NCBI GenBank assembly: GCA_004764695.1
Contig: SMSO01000035.1
Coordinates: 2,106,001 to 2,170,000, forward strand
DNA length: 64,000 nt
Direction: 5' to 3'
DNA from: Schizochytrium sp. TIO01
Taxonomy: Eukaryota > Sar > Bigyra > Thraustochytrida > Thraustochytriidae
A program made the position numbers and the translations under genes. Under the pieces are notes generated by a model. That model did not search any database. It had not been told where the DNA came from and saw nothing but the letters and a program-made list of their open reading frames with translations. Of the stretch, positions 49,251-62,100 are shown piece by piece (within the stretch, counting starts at the first letter, position 1; each line of letters opens with the position of its first letter).

Positions 49251-51293
49251 TGCGGCAGAGGAGCACTATGAGGAAGCAGAACTATCAATCAAAGTTGAAG
49301 ACAATCATCTCAGGCAGAGCGAAGCAAAGCTCACCAATTGTTGCATAACGTGGCGTGACTCAGCAGACTGCGCGAAGCAAAGATGTCTTCGAAGTTGATG
49401 TCGTGTTGAATGGTTTGGTGCGCGATGTGACACAGTAAGTGAAGCTCTATAGGTTGGTCGTTAAAGAGAGAGGAAGAGACTGAGCGTTCTCATGACCAAG
49501 ATGCTGACTTGAGCGACACGCTGCTGAGAAGCAGGAGACAGCAGCTGTCTGAGGATCTGCAGCCAGGAAACACGTACACAATATTGGTGCACTGTGCTGT
49601 AAATACTTGTGTGAAAGTATATGGGCCCAGACCGGCTTTCGTTGGGGTCAATGCGGCATGGCTCAGAGTATCGGTTTCTCGACCCCATTGTACCCAACGG
49701 TAGGCCGACTCGTCGGAAACAGACTGACAGCGAGCGAGAGAGGGAAAGCCCGCCCCGCCTGCACTCCATTACCTTCATGACGATCGGCAGGAACCTTCTA
49801 GCAAGAGGTAGGTCTGGAGCCCACGAGCAAAGTCTTGAGCGAAGAAGCTGGTTCTCATATGTAAACCAATAAGTGACTTGGTATGCTGGTTCCACTACGA
49901 AGGGAACTTTAGAACTCAGCCACAAAGTCTTCCATGTCTCTCAGGATTGGAAAATCAATTTAACCATGGCTTGCAGAATATGAGGCGCCTGACATGTGAG
50001 TGTTGAGTGTCAACCATGGTCGAGGGGGGATTCTCCAACACATTAGAGGGTCTCTATCTTGATATCCGCGATCATTTAGGCAGTTTTATTCCATTTTGGC
50101 CTTTTTTTAATTAAAATAAAACCAAACTCTTTTTTTCATCTAATAAATCTTGAAACAAGGAAGACAACCTTTCTTGACTGCACTGAGTGCTATGATGCGG
50201 AAATGTCCTCCTCCTGTAGCGAATAGCCCATCATCACGCCTCCTTCGCGGTTTGTCTAAACTGCTTAAAGCGCTGCAGCTGCGCTTTTTAGACATCAATT
50301 AAAATGAGAGCTTGACCTCGTGCCATCGTAGTTCTTCCAAATTCGCTCTGTATTAATATACTATTATCAGTTTTCGTTCCAATATTTGGCACACACCCCG
50401 AAATATCAGGTGAATAATATACTCGTTGAGATGTACACTTAGAACGACAATATTAAAATGAGGGTATATTTGGAACGAAGTATGTCTCTTCGTTTGAAGA
50501 GAGGTGGAGTTGTGCAATCTCAAGTTCCCTATTTGCCACAAGTCCAAAGAGGAAGAAAGAGGACTTTCGAAAGGCAAAAAAACATTGCAAATGGAACGCG
50601 AGGAACAAGTGGAGCAAAGTTTCGTATAACTCATAGTGATGGAGTTTTCAAAAGTAGGTTATAGACGATCATAAACAGAATATACTCAAAGTGAGTGTTT
50701 TGGAGGAAAAGAACGAATGCGACAGAAAACAATAGAAACAAACAAAACCAAATCAAAAACCTCATCAGCCGCGCTGTCCACTTGCAGGGCAGGCGCGTGC
50801 GGGGCCGTGCCGCCTCCCGCTTGTCGAGCTCGTTCTGCTGACCACAAGCATTGTGCTGACTGGGCAGCGTGCGGGGGCTTGGCATTCACGGAGCAAGCAA
50901 GCGAGTGAACAAGCGGCAAGCGAGCAAGCAAGCAAGTGCTCGTGCACGAGACGAGTTAACTTTGTTACTGTTTACTAGTGGATTAATTGCTTAAGTTTGC
51001 TAGGCGAAGCTGCAATCCAGAGAAACAAACCTCAGCCCAACGAGCAGCAGGAGTGCTCGCCTGCTACGATTTCGGTTATTATATAAGATCGAACTGAATA
51101 TAAGTTGCAATTTGGTCGCGAAATCCTGAGAGCGATAGCCTTTGCGTTCTGCTCTCACATCTAAAAGCCTTTCGCAAGGCCAACTTTGGAGTCGTCTTGA
51201 TAACCACTTAACACCCTCTGCAGGGGCTTTGGGGTCCAGTTTAGAATAGTGAACGGCGTGGAGACTGTGGCTTAAGGTATTTCTGGACCAGAG

Positions 51294-53171
51294 ATGTCCT
51301 CAAACCGCCTCGGACCAGGGACATTCCAGATGGCGAGAGCTGCTTCTGACGTGGCTGACCCTCTCCCAGGCAACAGCTCTGGCAAGGTGAAGACTGTACC
51401 TGTGAACCTACTCAATCGCCACACGAAACGTGTGCTTGGACGGCCAGATGGCTGGGAGAAGAGCGAATTTGATCGTCTCCGCCAGCTAAACCAAGGTCAA
51501 TCCTCAAATTACAAGTCACAAAGGGATCGTAGGCAGGAACTCGAAAGAGAACCTTATGCAGGTTTTCAACCCCCTCCAGGCTCACTCCTACTCAAGACGT
51601 CGCGCAAGACGAGTTCCACTCGCAGCGGCGGCACGGCAGCAGGCAGTGTGACTGCCAGCTCGTCCAATGACGGGGAGGACGCACCGGGGCGGCGCGCCAT
51701 GACCCAACATTACCGTGCCCTTCTGCTCGGGGAGGACAATAATGATGATCTAGATCCCCAAGGGAAAGACCTTCGCGACTCTCTCGCTGGAGGGGCACTT
51801 TCTCGCTCGCAGGCAAATATGTGGGCCAAGGCCTCGCGCGATGGGCGCGCTGAGGACTTTTTGCGTCCTGCACGCAAGCAACAACCTGAAAATAAGCTTA
51901 TCAGCAAGTATAAGGCCAACATCGTCCCTCGAGGAATGAAACGCCCACCACATACATATTTCACAGACTTGGGTCCACCGCAGCAAGACCATTTATATCA
52001 GTCAGCACAAGGGCAGCTACATCAACCATATCAGCAGATTTTTCAGCAGCAACAGCAGCAACAGCAACAATATCCTCAGCACCCATTTGCAAACGGTTCA
52101 CCATCTTCACAAATGCATGATGCGCCACGTCCGCCTCGTGCTGCGGACCATACCGCTAAATACTTCCAATACACTGAAGAAGACCTGAAGTCTAGTGTGG
52201 GACCAAACCATGGCAACCCTTTCGCTGTAAAGTCTGCAAATGACCAGGCGCGGTCAAGCACCCCTGGTGATGATGTTGATGATGTACTTCCCCCTCGCTA
52301 TCATGAACAACACCCAACTTCTAAAAGCACCGCCGGGACTCGGTCTCGTCGGGTGAGCACTGCTAGTCGCAAGCGTGAAGATTCTAACACAGGGTTGACT
52401 CAGTCCGAGTTTGAGGATGAGGACGAAGATGAAGAAGACGAAGAAGAAGAGGAGGAAGAGGTAGAGGTAGAGGACGGAGAAGAGGACATTGACGAGGAAA
52501 GTGAAGGTGTCGATGAAGAAGAAGAAGATGACGAGGAATCAGAAGAAGTCACCGTGGAAGGTGAAGATGAAGATGAGGACTTTGAAGACGAGAACAGCCA
52601 AAGCAGGGACGATCCCTCTGTATCAAAGTACTTGGAGATGATTGCGCAGCTCACTGAAGAGCTTGAGCGCGCACAGGACCGAATTGCGGATCTTGAACAG
52701 CAACGCGAAGAAGAGCAAGACGAACTTGAATCGGAGCTGGAGGAACTTGACAAAGGAAATCTGGACTTGAAAGGCCAAACCGTGGCTCTTCAGCGTCAAG
52801 TATTGCATCTTACATCTGAACGTCAGGATAACCTTGAGGAAATTCAAGCCCTTCAAGACGAAAATGTGCAGCTTCGTGCGGACTGTCACAAGATGGAACA
52901 AATCGCGAAAGTTCTCCACAAGAAGGCGGCTGTTTTGCAACAGCGTCTTGGCCAAGAAGATAGTCGTCAGCTTGAGCGCGCTGCCGAGCGTCGTGCTCGC
53001 GAGCAAGCTGGAGGCAGCCCGCATCCAGTCGAGACTATGGAAGATGCAATGGATCGAATTGCTGAGCTGGAGTCGCTCAATGAGGCTCTTCGTGCAGGCT
53101 TAGCCCAAGGTATGAGTAGTCGCACCAATCCCGCATCGACCTCATCAAACAATGAGACAGGGCCCTTTTAG
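51294..53171 (+). CDS. Acidic coiled-coil protein, function unknown
   Basis: 625 residues from the ATG at 51294, intronless. The N-terminal third is basic and polar, with K-R-V-L-G-R-P-D-G-W-E-K-S near residue 45 and a second possible motif near 205 (Y-K-A-N-I-V-P-R-G-M-K-R-P). A polyglutamine run of nine lies near residue 255. Residues about 375-435 are almost all Glu/Asp. Residues about 440-610 form a heptad coiled coil beginning V-S-K-Y-L-E-M-I-A-Q-L-T-E-E-L-E-R. There is no signal peptide or TM segment. The layout resembles centrosomal, basal-body or ciliary scaffold proteins, but no family is recognisable and no function is assigned. Confidence 0.75.
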   Translation: MSSNRLGPGTFQMARAASDVADPLPGNSSGKVKTVPVNLLNRHTKRVLGRPDGWEKSEFDRLRQLNQGQSSNYKSQRDRRQELEREPYAGFQPPPGSLLLKTSRKTSSTRSGGTAAGSVTASSSNDGEDAPGRRAMTQHYRALLLGEDNNDDLDPQGKDLRDSLAGGALSRSQANMWAKASRDGRAEDFLRPARKQQPENKLISKYKANIVPRGMKRPPHTYFTDLGPPQQDHLYQSAQGQLHQPYQQIFQQQQQQQQQYPQHPFANGSPSSQMHDAPRPPRAADHTAKYFQYTEEDLKSSVGPNHGNPFAVKSANDQARSSTPGDDVDDVLPPRYHEQHPTSKSTAGTRSRRVSTASRKREDSNTGLTQSEFEDEDEDEEDEEEEEEEVEVEDGEEDIDEESEGVDEEEEDDEESEEVTVEGEDEDEDFEDENSQSRDDPSVSKYLEMIAQLTEELERAQDRIADLEQQREEEQDELESELEELDKGNLDLKGQTVALQRQVLHLTSERQDNLEEIQALQDENVQLRADCHKMEQIAKVLHKKAAVLQQRLGQEDSRQLERAAERRAREQAGGSPHPVETMEDAMDRIAELESLNEALRAGLAQGMSSRTNPASTSSNNETGPF

Positions 53172-54212
53172 TTTTCTTTTCTTTATATAATGTTAGTGAA
53201 ACACTACTTTATCTGTATTGGCCACCGTGACATCTTCTTGTCTAATTATTTCAGCACACTAAGCTGAGCGGCAAAATTTATAATCGCAAAACTCTTGAGC
53301 AAAATTTAAAATTTAGACAATTTCGAAGAAGCTTATTCTTAGATTATTTCGATCTTCGTCGGCACAGTGGACACTCGTGGCTGATTTTCTTAGTAATTGA
53401 TATGAAATACATAAAACAAATGCACATGGATTGTTATTTTCCACTATCGCAGATGAGAGTGTTACGCTCCGCGACTGCATACTAGTAAAACTATATGTTT
53501 CTTCTTCCTCTCCAGGAGAGCTGCGAGTTTAGAACACCACCAATTCCTTTTAATCTGCTAAGCTGCTTTACCTATAGTTGTATTTGTCGTCCTCATAATC
53601 TAGACGTGCAAAGGCTTTGTTCGCCAAAAGAGGCTTTGTAGTCGCAAAAGTTTACCCCTAAATTACATCATATATATTAAGGGAATATCACGCATCAGTG
53701 GCATCACTGGTAACTTAAACATAGCCCAAAAAACAATACCTCAAAGCTTTCATTTGCATTGGTCGGTTATAGTAACCTTAAGGAGATGAGGAAGATGGTG
53801 ATGTCGTATCAGCGAGGTTGTATCGAAATTGTTCAACAATGATTGAACCTCTTATTTCTTGATGAGTCTCACCTTCTTATCCTGTAGGCCAGGCTCAACT
53901 TGCAGAAGCTAATACGCTATCGGATTAGTACAAAACTAGCGATATATAGAAAATAGCAAATGTTCACTACGGTATGTGCAAATGATTTCTTATGTTTTTT
54001 TGACATGTTTCTAAACTACTACAATCGCAGCGCTCAACGGGAGAGCCTTCCACCAAGAATGCTTACTTAATCAAAAGAACTTTAAGCGCGCCTTACAAGA
54101 CGGGCTATAGCTTTGAGTAAGCCTTAGTCAGTTACTCCTAGGAAATATCGAGCGCCCAGGAGGTCCAAAGAGTATCTTAGACAGATACTAAACGGAAGAA
54201 AGACCGAATTCT
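53172..54212. other. 3'-3' intergenic spacer
   Basis: AT-rich sequence between convergent genes. I see no gene, array or strong hairpin. Confidence 0.55.
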
Positions 54213-55730
54213 TTATATCTGTGAATCGATACCAAGGAATCGTTGAACCTGTTGGTCCTTGAGCGCCTGGTACCGAATCTCGGGGTTAGCCTCGGGGCCT
54301 AAAACACGAACGAAAAACTCTTCCAGACCAGCCATGCGTCGCCGAAGCAAATCCTCGTAGCGACGTCGCGAGCGCGTTGCACTCATCATTCCGCCTGAAC
54401 CACGCAGGGGAATAGGTGGCACAACGCGCGTGAATATGGAGTGCCGCGTTTCGTCAGTCTCTAGAAGCTTCTCGAGAACGCGATGGAACTCAACAATTGA
54501 TGCATACCGATGCCAGACCATCCACTCTTTCAGAGAGGCTTTTGGTCCTCCAGCAGCTTCAACCTGAGGGTTGACCCTGACCAAAAGCTCAAACTCAGAA
54601 AAGGTAGTGAGGCCCTTTTTGCGTTTTCTTACTTGAGAAATACTTACAACCACATCTAGGATTTGGTCGTCTTTGAATTTCTGCAGGAGCTCAGGACTCA
54701 TGATTGAAGGCGTTGTAGTGCCTTGGCTACTTAGACGAAGGGAATGATACAACTGGATGTGACGCATGGATGAAGTTGTAGGTGTAAGGGGTGTGAGAGG
54801 TGTTGATGGAAGATCCTGTAGGCTCGACAAACTCATGGTTGAAGTTGTGCTAGTTGTAGACATGATCGAAGTAGAGCGTCCATGCGAGGTAATGGGTCCA
54901 GGTATGTTCACTTTTCGAGGCGTCACAAAGGACTGCGATCGAGCCTTGTTCGTTTCGCATGTGAGCTGAGTCTTACTTGCTGGGGTGACAGAAGCAGTAG
55001 ATGATAGCGAGGATGAACTTTCATCCTTCACTGATGCCTGACTTCTCGGGGACCAGAACATTACAAGAAAGAGAGCAACAGTGTGAAATGCACAAAGAAA
55101 TGAGCCCCAAACACGCGAAGGTACAAAGAGCATGAGCGGGATTTGTGATAAGAGCAGGTAACTTAAAAGTCTAATCTTTTGTTCGCCCCAAAACGACTGT
55201 CGAGAAGTTTTTGCTACAGTGTCCCTCCGCTTAAAGAATCTTCGCTCAACAACAGGTTCTCCTTGTTGTCTCAGTACCTGCTGCTGTGAATCAGCTGAAT
55301 TTGATTTGCTGGGTACAATAGAAAGTCTTTGCTCTAACCGGGTCCCATTACGAAACACGCGGCGCTCATCGATCACCCTTCCTCGGGGAGTTTCGTACTC
55401 CATCCGCAAAGGTGTATCCTCTGATCCCTGAACAACGCATTTAACATGGTCTTGAGTCTCGCCGTTGACATCAAGTTCAAGTCGCTTCGAGCCATTTAGA
55501 GTTGAGATGACTAGACGATCTCCATCGACATTAATGTCTTGGACATTAGCTGAGAGAAGCTCATGGCGGGATTCCTTGCTCAAAGACCCAGAAGACTGGC
55601 ATGTGGAATTATCAACAGAGTATATCTCCCACACACCCTTAAGACTGCTGACACGGCTTGGAATTCCTGAGTCTTCTTCGGCATTGCCTTGAATCTTGCT
55701 ATTGCTTCGCTTATTGATCCAGAACCGCAT
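54213..55730 (-). CDS. PX-domain-like protein with a central hydrophobic hairpin
   Basis: 505 residues from the ATG at 55730; upstream reading to 55823 needs a TTG start, although a spliced first exon there (C-F-C-C-V-K-R-K) cannot be excluded. Residues about 30-145 look like a beta-rich domain (G-V-W-E-I-Y-S-V, then R-L-V-I-S-T-L-N-G). Residues about 185-230 contain two hydrophobic segments that could form a membrane hairpin. Ser/Thr-rich linkers follow. The last 155 residues fit a PX fold: V-x-V-S-I-S-Q-V-R, W-H-R-Y-A-S-I-V-E-F-H, P-P-I-P-L-R-G, then R-R-Y-E-D-L-L-R-R-R-M-A-G-L-E-E-F-F and a final Q-V-Q-R-F-L-G. PX domains bind PI3P or other phosphoinositides on endosomes, so an endomembrane protein is likely. 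The canonical R-R-Y is replaced by W-H-R-Y; binding strength is unknown. Confidence 0.7.
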   Translation of the reverse strand: MRFWINKRSNSKIQGNAEEDSGIPSRVSSLKGVWEIYSVDNSTCQSSGSLSKESRHELLSANVQDINVDGDRLVISTLNGSKRLELDVNGETQDHVKCVVQGSEDTPLRMEYETPRGRVIDERRVFRNGTRLEQRLSIVPSKSNSADSQQQVLRQQGEPVVERRFFKRRDTVAKTSRQSFWGEQKIRLLSYLLLSQIPLMLFVPSRVWGSFLCAFHTVALFLVMFWSPRSQASVKDESSSSLSSTASVTPASKTQLTCETNKARSQSFVTPRKVNIPGPITSHGRSTSIMSTTSTTSTMSLSSLQDLPSTPLTPLTPTTSSMRHIQLYHSLRLSSQGTTTPSIMSPELLQKFKDDQILDVVVSISQVRKRKKGLTTFSEFELLVRVNPQVEAAGGPKASLKEWMVWHRYASIVEFHRVLEKLLETDETRHSIFTRVVPPIPLRGSGGMMSATRSRRRYEDLLRRRMAGLEEFFVRVLGPEANPEIRYQALKDQQVQRFLGIDSQI

Positions 55731-55847
55731 GTTGCTTTGTAGTAGGACCGGGTCTCCTCCCTCGTCTCCAAGGCTTTCTGTTTGCTGGCCCTTCCGCTTT
55801 ACACAACAAAAGCAGCCGTGCAAGTGAGGTAACTAATTTGTGCTACT

Positions 55848-55945
55848 ACCAAGTAGGTAGGTACTGATAAGAGTTACGCTACTCGCCCCCTTTTGCCTTT
55901 TTACTAACAGGAGGTTTCCCCTAGTGCGCAGTAGGTAGCTCCTAT
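55848..55945. promoter_or_regulatory. TAGG/CCTA motif cluster upstream of the PX gene
   Basis: Contains AGTAGGTAGGTAC and GTAGGTAGC, about 120-215 bp upstream of the chosen ATG. Role inferred only from recurrence near other genes. Confidence 0.28.
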
Positions 55946-56640
55946 TGCCACGGCTATCCCTGCTTTTGTCTCAACAAATCAGTCTACTGCAACCAACTCA
56001 GAAAGGACGAAGGACGCAACTGATTAGCTAGCTAGCTACCCAACGCCAGCGCCAGGCCCCAGAAATTGGACTCCAAGCACCGACCTTTGGTGAAACGGGT
56101 CGAGGGGTGGATTGACAGAATTGCGATTCGTTCGATTGCTTGATCCGCTGATTCACGAGTTGATTTCGTGCTTCAGTGCCAATTGAGCGTGTGAGTGAAT
56201 GAATGAATCAATGAACCAATGAACTAACAAAGTCAATGGATCAAGAAATGAGATCGAATGAATCAATGAATGACAGGCCCGGCCAGGTTCAGCCTCGCGT
56301 CTGAGTCAGAGGTATACTCGACTTTGTGGTGCGCGCTAGCAAGCAGCTGGCACGCTCTCCAGAACGAGTTCCTGAACCAGACCCTCGAAAGAAACCGCAG
56401 AGGTCTACCTCGGCACGAGGTAGAGATGGAGAGATATAGAGCTAGCTATTCAGTCAGCTCGCTAGAAAAACGTCGGAGGCGGTAACCGCAATGCACACCA
56501 AACAAACCTCACCCTGGCCCCTTCTGCTCTCGCTCAGAGGAGGCCAAACACCCGTCAACAGCGATTAGATATTGTTGGTTCGATTGAGGTGTATTTTTGA
56601 GAATTGAGATGTAATGTAATGCAAGCAATGCAGTGCAAAC

Positions 56641-56668
56641 ACAAACAAACAAACAAACAAACAAACAA
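56641..56668. repeat. (ACAA)n microsatellite
   Basis: About seven units, the same family as the CAAA array at 12016-12187. Confidence 0.9.
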
Positions 56669-56855
56669 ATCGATGTATGCACTTCCAAGCGATGAGTTCC
56701 TTTGCGGAATTCAACGCTTTCTTTCTGCAGGAAGCCAATCAGACAATCTCGCACAATGAACGTACAAAGCTGGCAGTCGCTCCCGAGTATTTTGTTGCGG
56801 CAGGCTACTCGCTCGCTCGATCGGTCGGTCGGTGGGATTCGCGAGAATGGACTGA

Positions 56856-56972
56856 GATCGAAGAAAGAAGAAGAGAAGAAAGAAGAAAGAAGAGAGAAGA
56901 AAGAGGAAAGAAAAAAGAAAGAAAAAAGAAAGAAAAGTGAAAGAAAGAAAGAAAGAAAGAAAGAAAAGAAAT
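56856..56972. repeat. GAA/GAAA polypurine tract
   Basis: About 117 nt nearly free of pyrimidines on plus. It can in principle form triplex DNA. Confidence 0.88.
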
Positions 56973-59133
56973 CGATGAACGAGAATCGATTATCGATCGA
57001 CGACTCAGCCAGCTCCTTCCCACGAGGAGATGAGCAGCTCAGGCCGCACCACGCGCAAGCGGCGGCTCCCCGCCGACTTTACCACCACGCTTGGCCTTCG
57101 CGAGCGCCCACGTCACCGCCCTGCGCTCCCAGCTTCTTCCGCCAGAGTGGTCGATCGGCTGGCCTTTGTATAATGTCCCGCTCTCCTCGTGCGCGGAGCG
57201 ACAAGGGTGCTTGCTGCCAGCCTTCGACGCTGGAGGAGCTGCCGTGCTAAGCTCGAGGGGACCCTGTCCTCCCCGGTAGCCTCGCAGGGGCTTTACCGCA
57301 GACGTGGCTGCCTCCTCGTGCCACGCGGGTGTCTCCACGCCGCCACGAGCGCGATTCGATTTTAAAACTCTTCCTTATACTCTCAAACTAATTGAACAAT
57401 CGCTATTGAATTGGAACCCCGCGGGAGGGCTTGCCGGCGAAACTCAGGGGGGTAGAGTATGTGGGTCTCGCAGCCTCACTGCAGCTGTCCATAGTCCATT
57501 TGAGCGTGGAGCACCAGCAAAAGTTTCTCTCTGCCCCTTTCGGAAAAAATAAACTTGCCAAGTGTCTTTGGGTTTCAGTTTCTCCGAGCACCTCATGAGG
57601 GACCAATAATTTTATTTTCTTTAACAAATTGCAGTACCATCATGATCATAGTTGATGAAGATGGGTACTGATTGTTGCTTGCTTGCTTGCTTGCTTGTGG
57701 CATTCAGGATATAAGCAAGGTGGCCAATCTGCTTTGTGAAGCAAGACGCGGTGGTTTCAAGGAGGCTGAGATCCTGGCGTATGAAAGCGTACCTATATCA
57801 GGCAATTGCTCGTCCAATAATAATAATCAATGTAGGTACTTCGGTAACAACTTTTGGAAAAGAAGGTAAGTTTAAAGTTGGAAACTCCAAACATTGGGTT
57901 TGGAAAACCATGATAGGTTAAAGAAAAAAAGTTATCATGACCTAATCTTGGACATTCCAGGCTAGAAAAAGGGAGCTAAACGCAAGGATAAAAGTGGGGA
58001 CAAGACCACGGGCTTTAATTAGCTCCGACCTCCAGCAATGTCAGCTCTGACATAACATAACTCAAGTACCTCCTGCTATTTGGCTGCCAAAAACGAGAAT
58101 GGCCATGACCAGCTCGAAAACCAGCTGCTGGAACTTTTAATTCCAAAGTGATAGGAGCTTGGGCTAGACAAAATGCTATTAGTAGCAGTCCCGATTTGGG
58201 GGAGCTCTTAATATTTACTGAAAATGGCGTAGACCAACCAACTGTTGTTAGGACGTCTGATACATATATCAGCAGAATGTGATCAAAGTTGATGGTATTG
58301 TCATAAAACAAACGCCAAACAAGGTTTCAATATGTCTGCTAATTCTAGTTCCCTACGTAACGGGATTTGATGCGGGTATGGCTAAACCCTAACTACAAAT
58401 CTAAAATCAACAGCGGCTTAAGACATTCGAGGGGGTGCACCTCATGATCTAAGGCTATGGAGCTTGACTCTGAGATATCAGTATCAAAAGCATGTCTGAA
58501 TAAAGTGTGTTTTGATGATCACTAAATTGATATAAAAATTGCAGATAGCCTTGTCAAGATTGGCTCTTCAAGAGAGAGACGGAGATAGGTGCTATAAATA
58601 TGGAGAAAAAAGAATCCGCAAACAGGCTGTTTGAAACGGCTGTCCAAAGAACGATTTATTTTATTCTCTAGAGCCACATATGAAATTTAGTATAACAGTA
58701 CCTAGGCTGTTACGTTTCTTTAGCTGTGTTGCCAGGAAGAGCTCGTATAGCTGAAAAACAAACATGGAATAGCTAATGGTATCCTTGGCAAGCAGTCTAG
58801 CAAACTCAGCATGAAGGAACTCACATTTTGCTTGTCAGAAATCTGTTAAGCAGGCAAAGGCAGAATAAGTTGAACAGTAAATTCCATGCGCTCGATAGTT
58901 CATGTGGAAGGGAAAGCCCACCGGGAAATAAATGCTCTCGCACGCAAGCTAACGACCACTACAGGGCGAAAAATGAGTGAAAGTGAAGAGGATATTGTCT
59001 ACGACAAACCAAGAAACTGGGATAGAAGTATATTAATTACATTAGCTTGAAATAAAGCATGCAATCTAATAAGCAGAACCTGATAGGAAAGCTTAATATC
59101 TTGCACTCCTAGGATTTTGCAAGTAAAGGTAGT

Positions 59134-62100
59134 TTATTTAAGCTTTGCGTAAGCTCTTTCACAGATACCTAAAAACGGAAACCTTCTATGTGCTGCTTGA
59201 ACTGCCTCGCAAGCACCTACCCTTATAAGCTGGCTTGCCACTTCGCGGTTACATGCCATAACATAAATTGCCTCGCATGCTTGTTTCTGCACATTCCCAT
59301 TCATTCGATGTGCTTGCATGGAAACAACGATCTCTGCACCTGCGTTCAATACTAGTGCTAGATTGATGTTGTTGTTCTCGTTCTCAGCAAGATTACGCAA
59401 TGCCCCGCATGCATGTAGTTGCACAGCCACATTCATCCGATGAGTATGCATTGCAACCACTATATATCCGCCTGCATTTATATCTCGCCCAAGTATCGCA
59501 CTGTTGACTTGACTTGCTGAAAGATTTAATAGCGCTTCGCATGCGTTTCTCTGCACGTTATCATCCATCTCATGTTCTTGCATTGCAGCCACAACCTGCA
59601 AACCTACATCCGAATTTTGCCCAAGAATCACGCTATTGCGTTCATTCGTAGCAAGGTTCGATAGCGCCTTGCACGCGTTTTCTTGCAAGTACGCGTTCGC
59701 TGGATGTTCGCTCATGGTCGCCGTAATCTCTGCACCCAGATTTAGAGTTTGACCTAATATGACTTTGTTCCGGTCGCTTTCAGTAAGATACTGCAATATT
59801 GCACATATTTCTTCTTGCGTATCTTCATCCGTTCGATGAATACGCATGGTATTTATAATTGCCAGACACAAATTGAGGTCTTGTCCAAGTACATGCTTGT
59901 TGCGGTCACCAGAAGCCAAAGCTCGGAGTGCTCCGCATGCGTTGCATTGAATGTCGAGATTCAGATCATGTTCGCGCATGGTAGCCTCAATTTCTGCTAG
60001 TAAATTCAAATCTTGCCCAAGAAGTTCTTTGTTACGATCGCTCAGAGAAAGGCTGCGGAGCGCTCCACATGCCAGCTCTTGTAGTTCTTCATTCATCCGA
60101 AATGTACGCATAGCTATCATAATTTCTCTCCCTGCATTTTGATTTTGTAGGAGAATATCGGCGTTACGGGTGTTCATAGTGCCCAGAGTCCAAAGTGTTC
60201 TACATGCTTCTGTCTGCACATTAACATTTTCTCGATGCGCGCGCATCGCTGCCATAATTTCTGCTCCTACGTTGAGATCTTGCACCAGTATCTTGCAATT
60301 CGTATCGTCGTTATATCCAAGTACACACAATGCGCCAACCGCCGATTCTTGCACATCAGCATGTGACCTATGTTCGCGCATCGCTGCCAATATTTCTGCT
60401 CCCGCCACACTGAGATCTTCTCTCAAAGTCTCCCTGTTGCGAGAGCTAAGTGCAAGATTATGGAACACACGGCATGCTTCTGTCTGCACATTAGCATTTG
60501 ATCGATGATCACGCATGGCGGTCAAAATGTCTACATGTACGTTTAAGGTTTGCTCGAGAACCTCTCTGTTGTCGTTACTTAGTTGAGCAAGAATATACAA
60601 CGCCCTAAATGCTTGTTCTTGCACCTCTGCAACTATACGATGTGCTCGGATAGCCTCCTGAATAACTGAGCCCGAATCGACATCTTTTAAGAGTATCTCC
60701 GAGTTGTAGAAATTGTTAGAAAGGTTTTGTAATGCTTTACATGCCCAAAGTTGCACATTGGCATCCGATTGGTGTGCGCTCATAGCAGCGGCAATTTCTG
60801 CACCCACACTCATCTCCTCTACAAGAATCTCACAATTTCGATCATTTCCAGAAACAAGATTATACAATGCTCTACATGCCTCTTCCTGAACCTTTGCATT
60901 TGTCTGATGTGTCCCCATAGCCGTCATAATCTCAGCACCAGCATTCGAATCTTGAATAAGAATGTCTCTGTTAGAGTTATTGGATGCAAGAGAACATAAT
61001 AGTATACAAGCCTGTTCCTGGACTTGAGCGTTAGATGGAAAAGCGCGCATGACAGCTACAATCTCAGAGCCCAAGTTTAGATCTTGTACGAGGGCAATCC
61101 GATTACCCTCGTGGACCGTCACAAGGCTCCTTAGACTTGCAAAAACTGATAATTGGACTTCAGCATTGCTGGCTTGTTCTTGCAAAATACAAATGAGGTC
61201 AGATCCCCAAGAGAAATTTGTCATTGCGGCCTCAATATACTCATAGGCAGTTTCTCCAGATAAAGCAAAATGTAACGTCCATAAGGCTTCAGATATCAAT
61301 TTTGGGTCGTCTTTTTGTTCTCCTAAAATTCGTTGTAAATGAACAAGAATCCCTCGTGTCCGCACCTCACTCCGCAGCTGATCTTGACCCTCCCCATTCT
61401 TAAATTCGCCTTCCAAGATATTGCGTAAAGCCCCTAACGTGTTTAGCAAATTGGCTCGTTCATTTGGATTGACCAAGTCTCGAACAAAACCTTGGACTCT
61501 TTCAATTTCTATAGTTGCTTTGGTAGATCGACGACGATCTAGTTTTGAAAACGTGCCAGCAATTCCGCGTATAAGACGACTCGACCGTCGTTTAACACCA
61601 CGTGCTTCAAATTTTTTCAAAGCTTCCTCCGCGCTCGGTCGCTCTCCAGGGTTTTGACTCCAGCATAATTCGATGACGCGAGTCACCCATGATTTGGCCG
61701 ATGCTTCCTCATAAATAGCAGGACGCATGCCTGCTAAAACCATGCTTTCAATCTCCCCTGGTAGTAAGCTTAAGTCATATGGCACTTTTTCATGATATAT
61801 TTCCCAAGACATCATTCCTAACGAATATATATCTGCCTTAGTAGTCCATTGTACAGGTGCTTGGAGCACTTCAGGGGCCATGTACCTGGATGAATGAGGT
61901 AGTGCAATGGTGTAGGTTTGACTTGTGTTTGGGCGTGTTCTAGCAGCCAACCCAAAATTTGCAAGTTTGGCAAGCCCCAAATCGTGTCTAAGCATCACAT
62001 TCGCAGGCTGAAGATTACTATGGACCACATTTTGATCATGAAGATAACAGAGCCCCTTTGTGATACTACACAGAATTCTCTCTTTGTCGTCAAGACTTAG

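Larger units (their letters stand above)
48299..51293. other. 3-kb intergenic region between divergent genes
   Basis: No supportable gene. It contains the AATGC/AATGG array (48691-48794), a CTAG-rich segment (49180-49250) and AT-rich DNA at 50090-50450. Confidence 0.55.
55731..59133. other. 3.4-kb intergenic region
   Basis: No supportable gene. It includes a TAGG/CCTA cluster (55848-55945) just upstream of the PX gene, an ACAA array (56641-56668), a purine tract (56856-56972), a GC-rich island at about 57010-57330 with open frames on both strands but no recognisable protein, and a TTGC array (57676-57696). Confidence 0.55.

Noticed and set aside
56702-57338. Overlapping frames of 182 and 99 residues in a GC-rich island
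   Set aside because: One runs through the purine tract and neither resembles any protein; a GC-rich stretch has few stops by chance.
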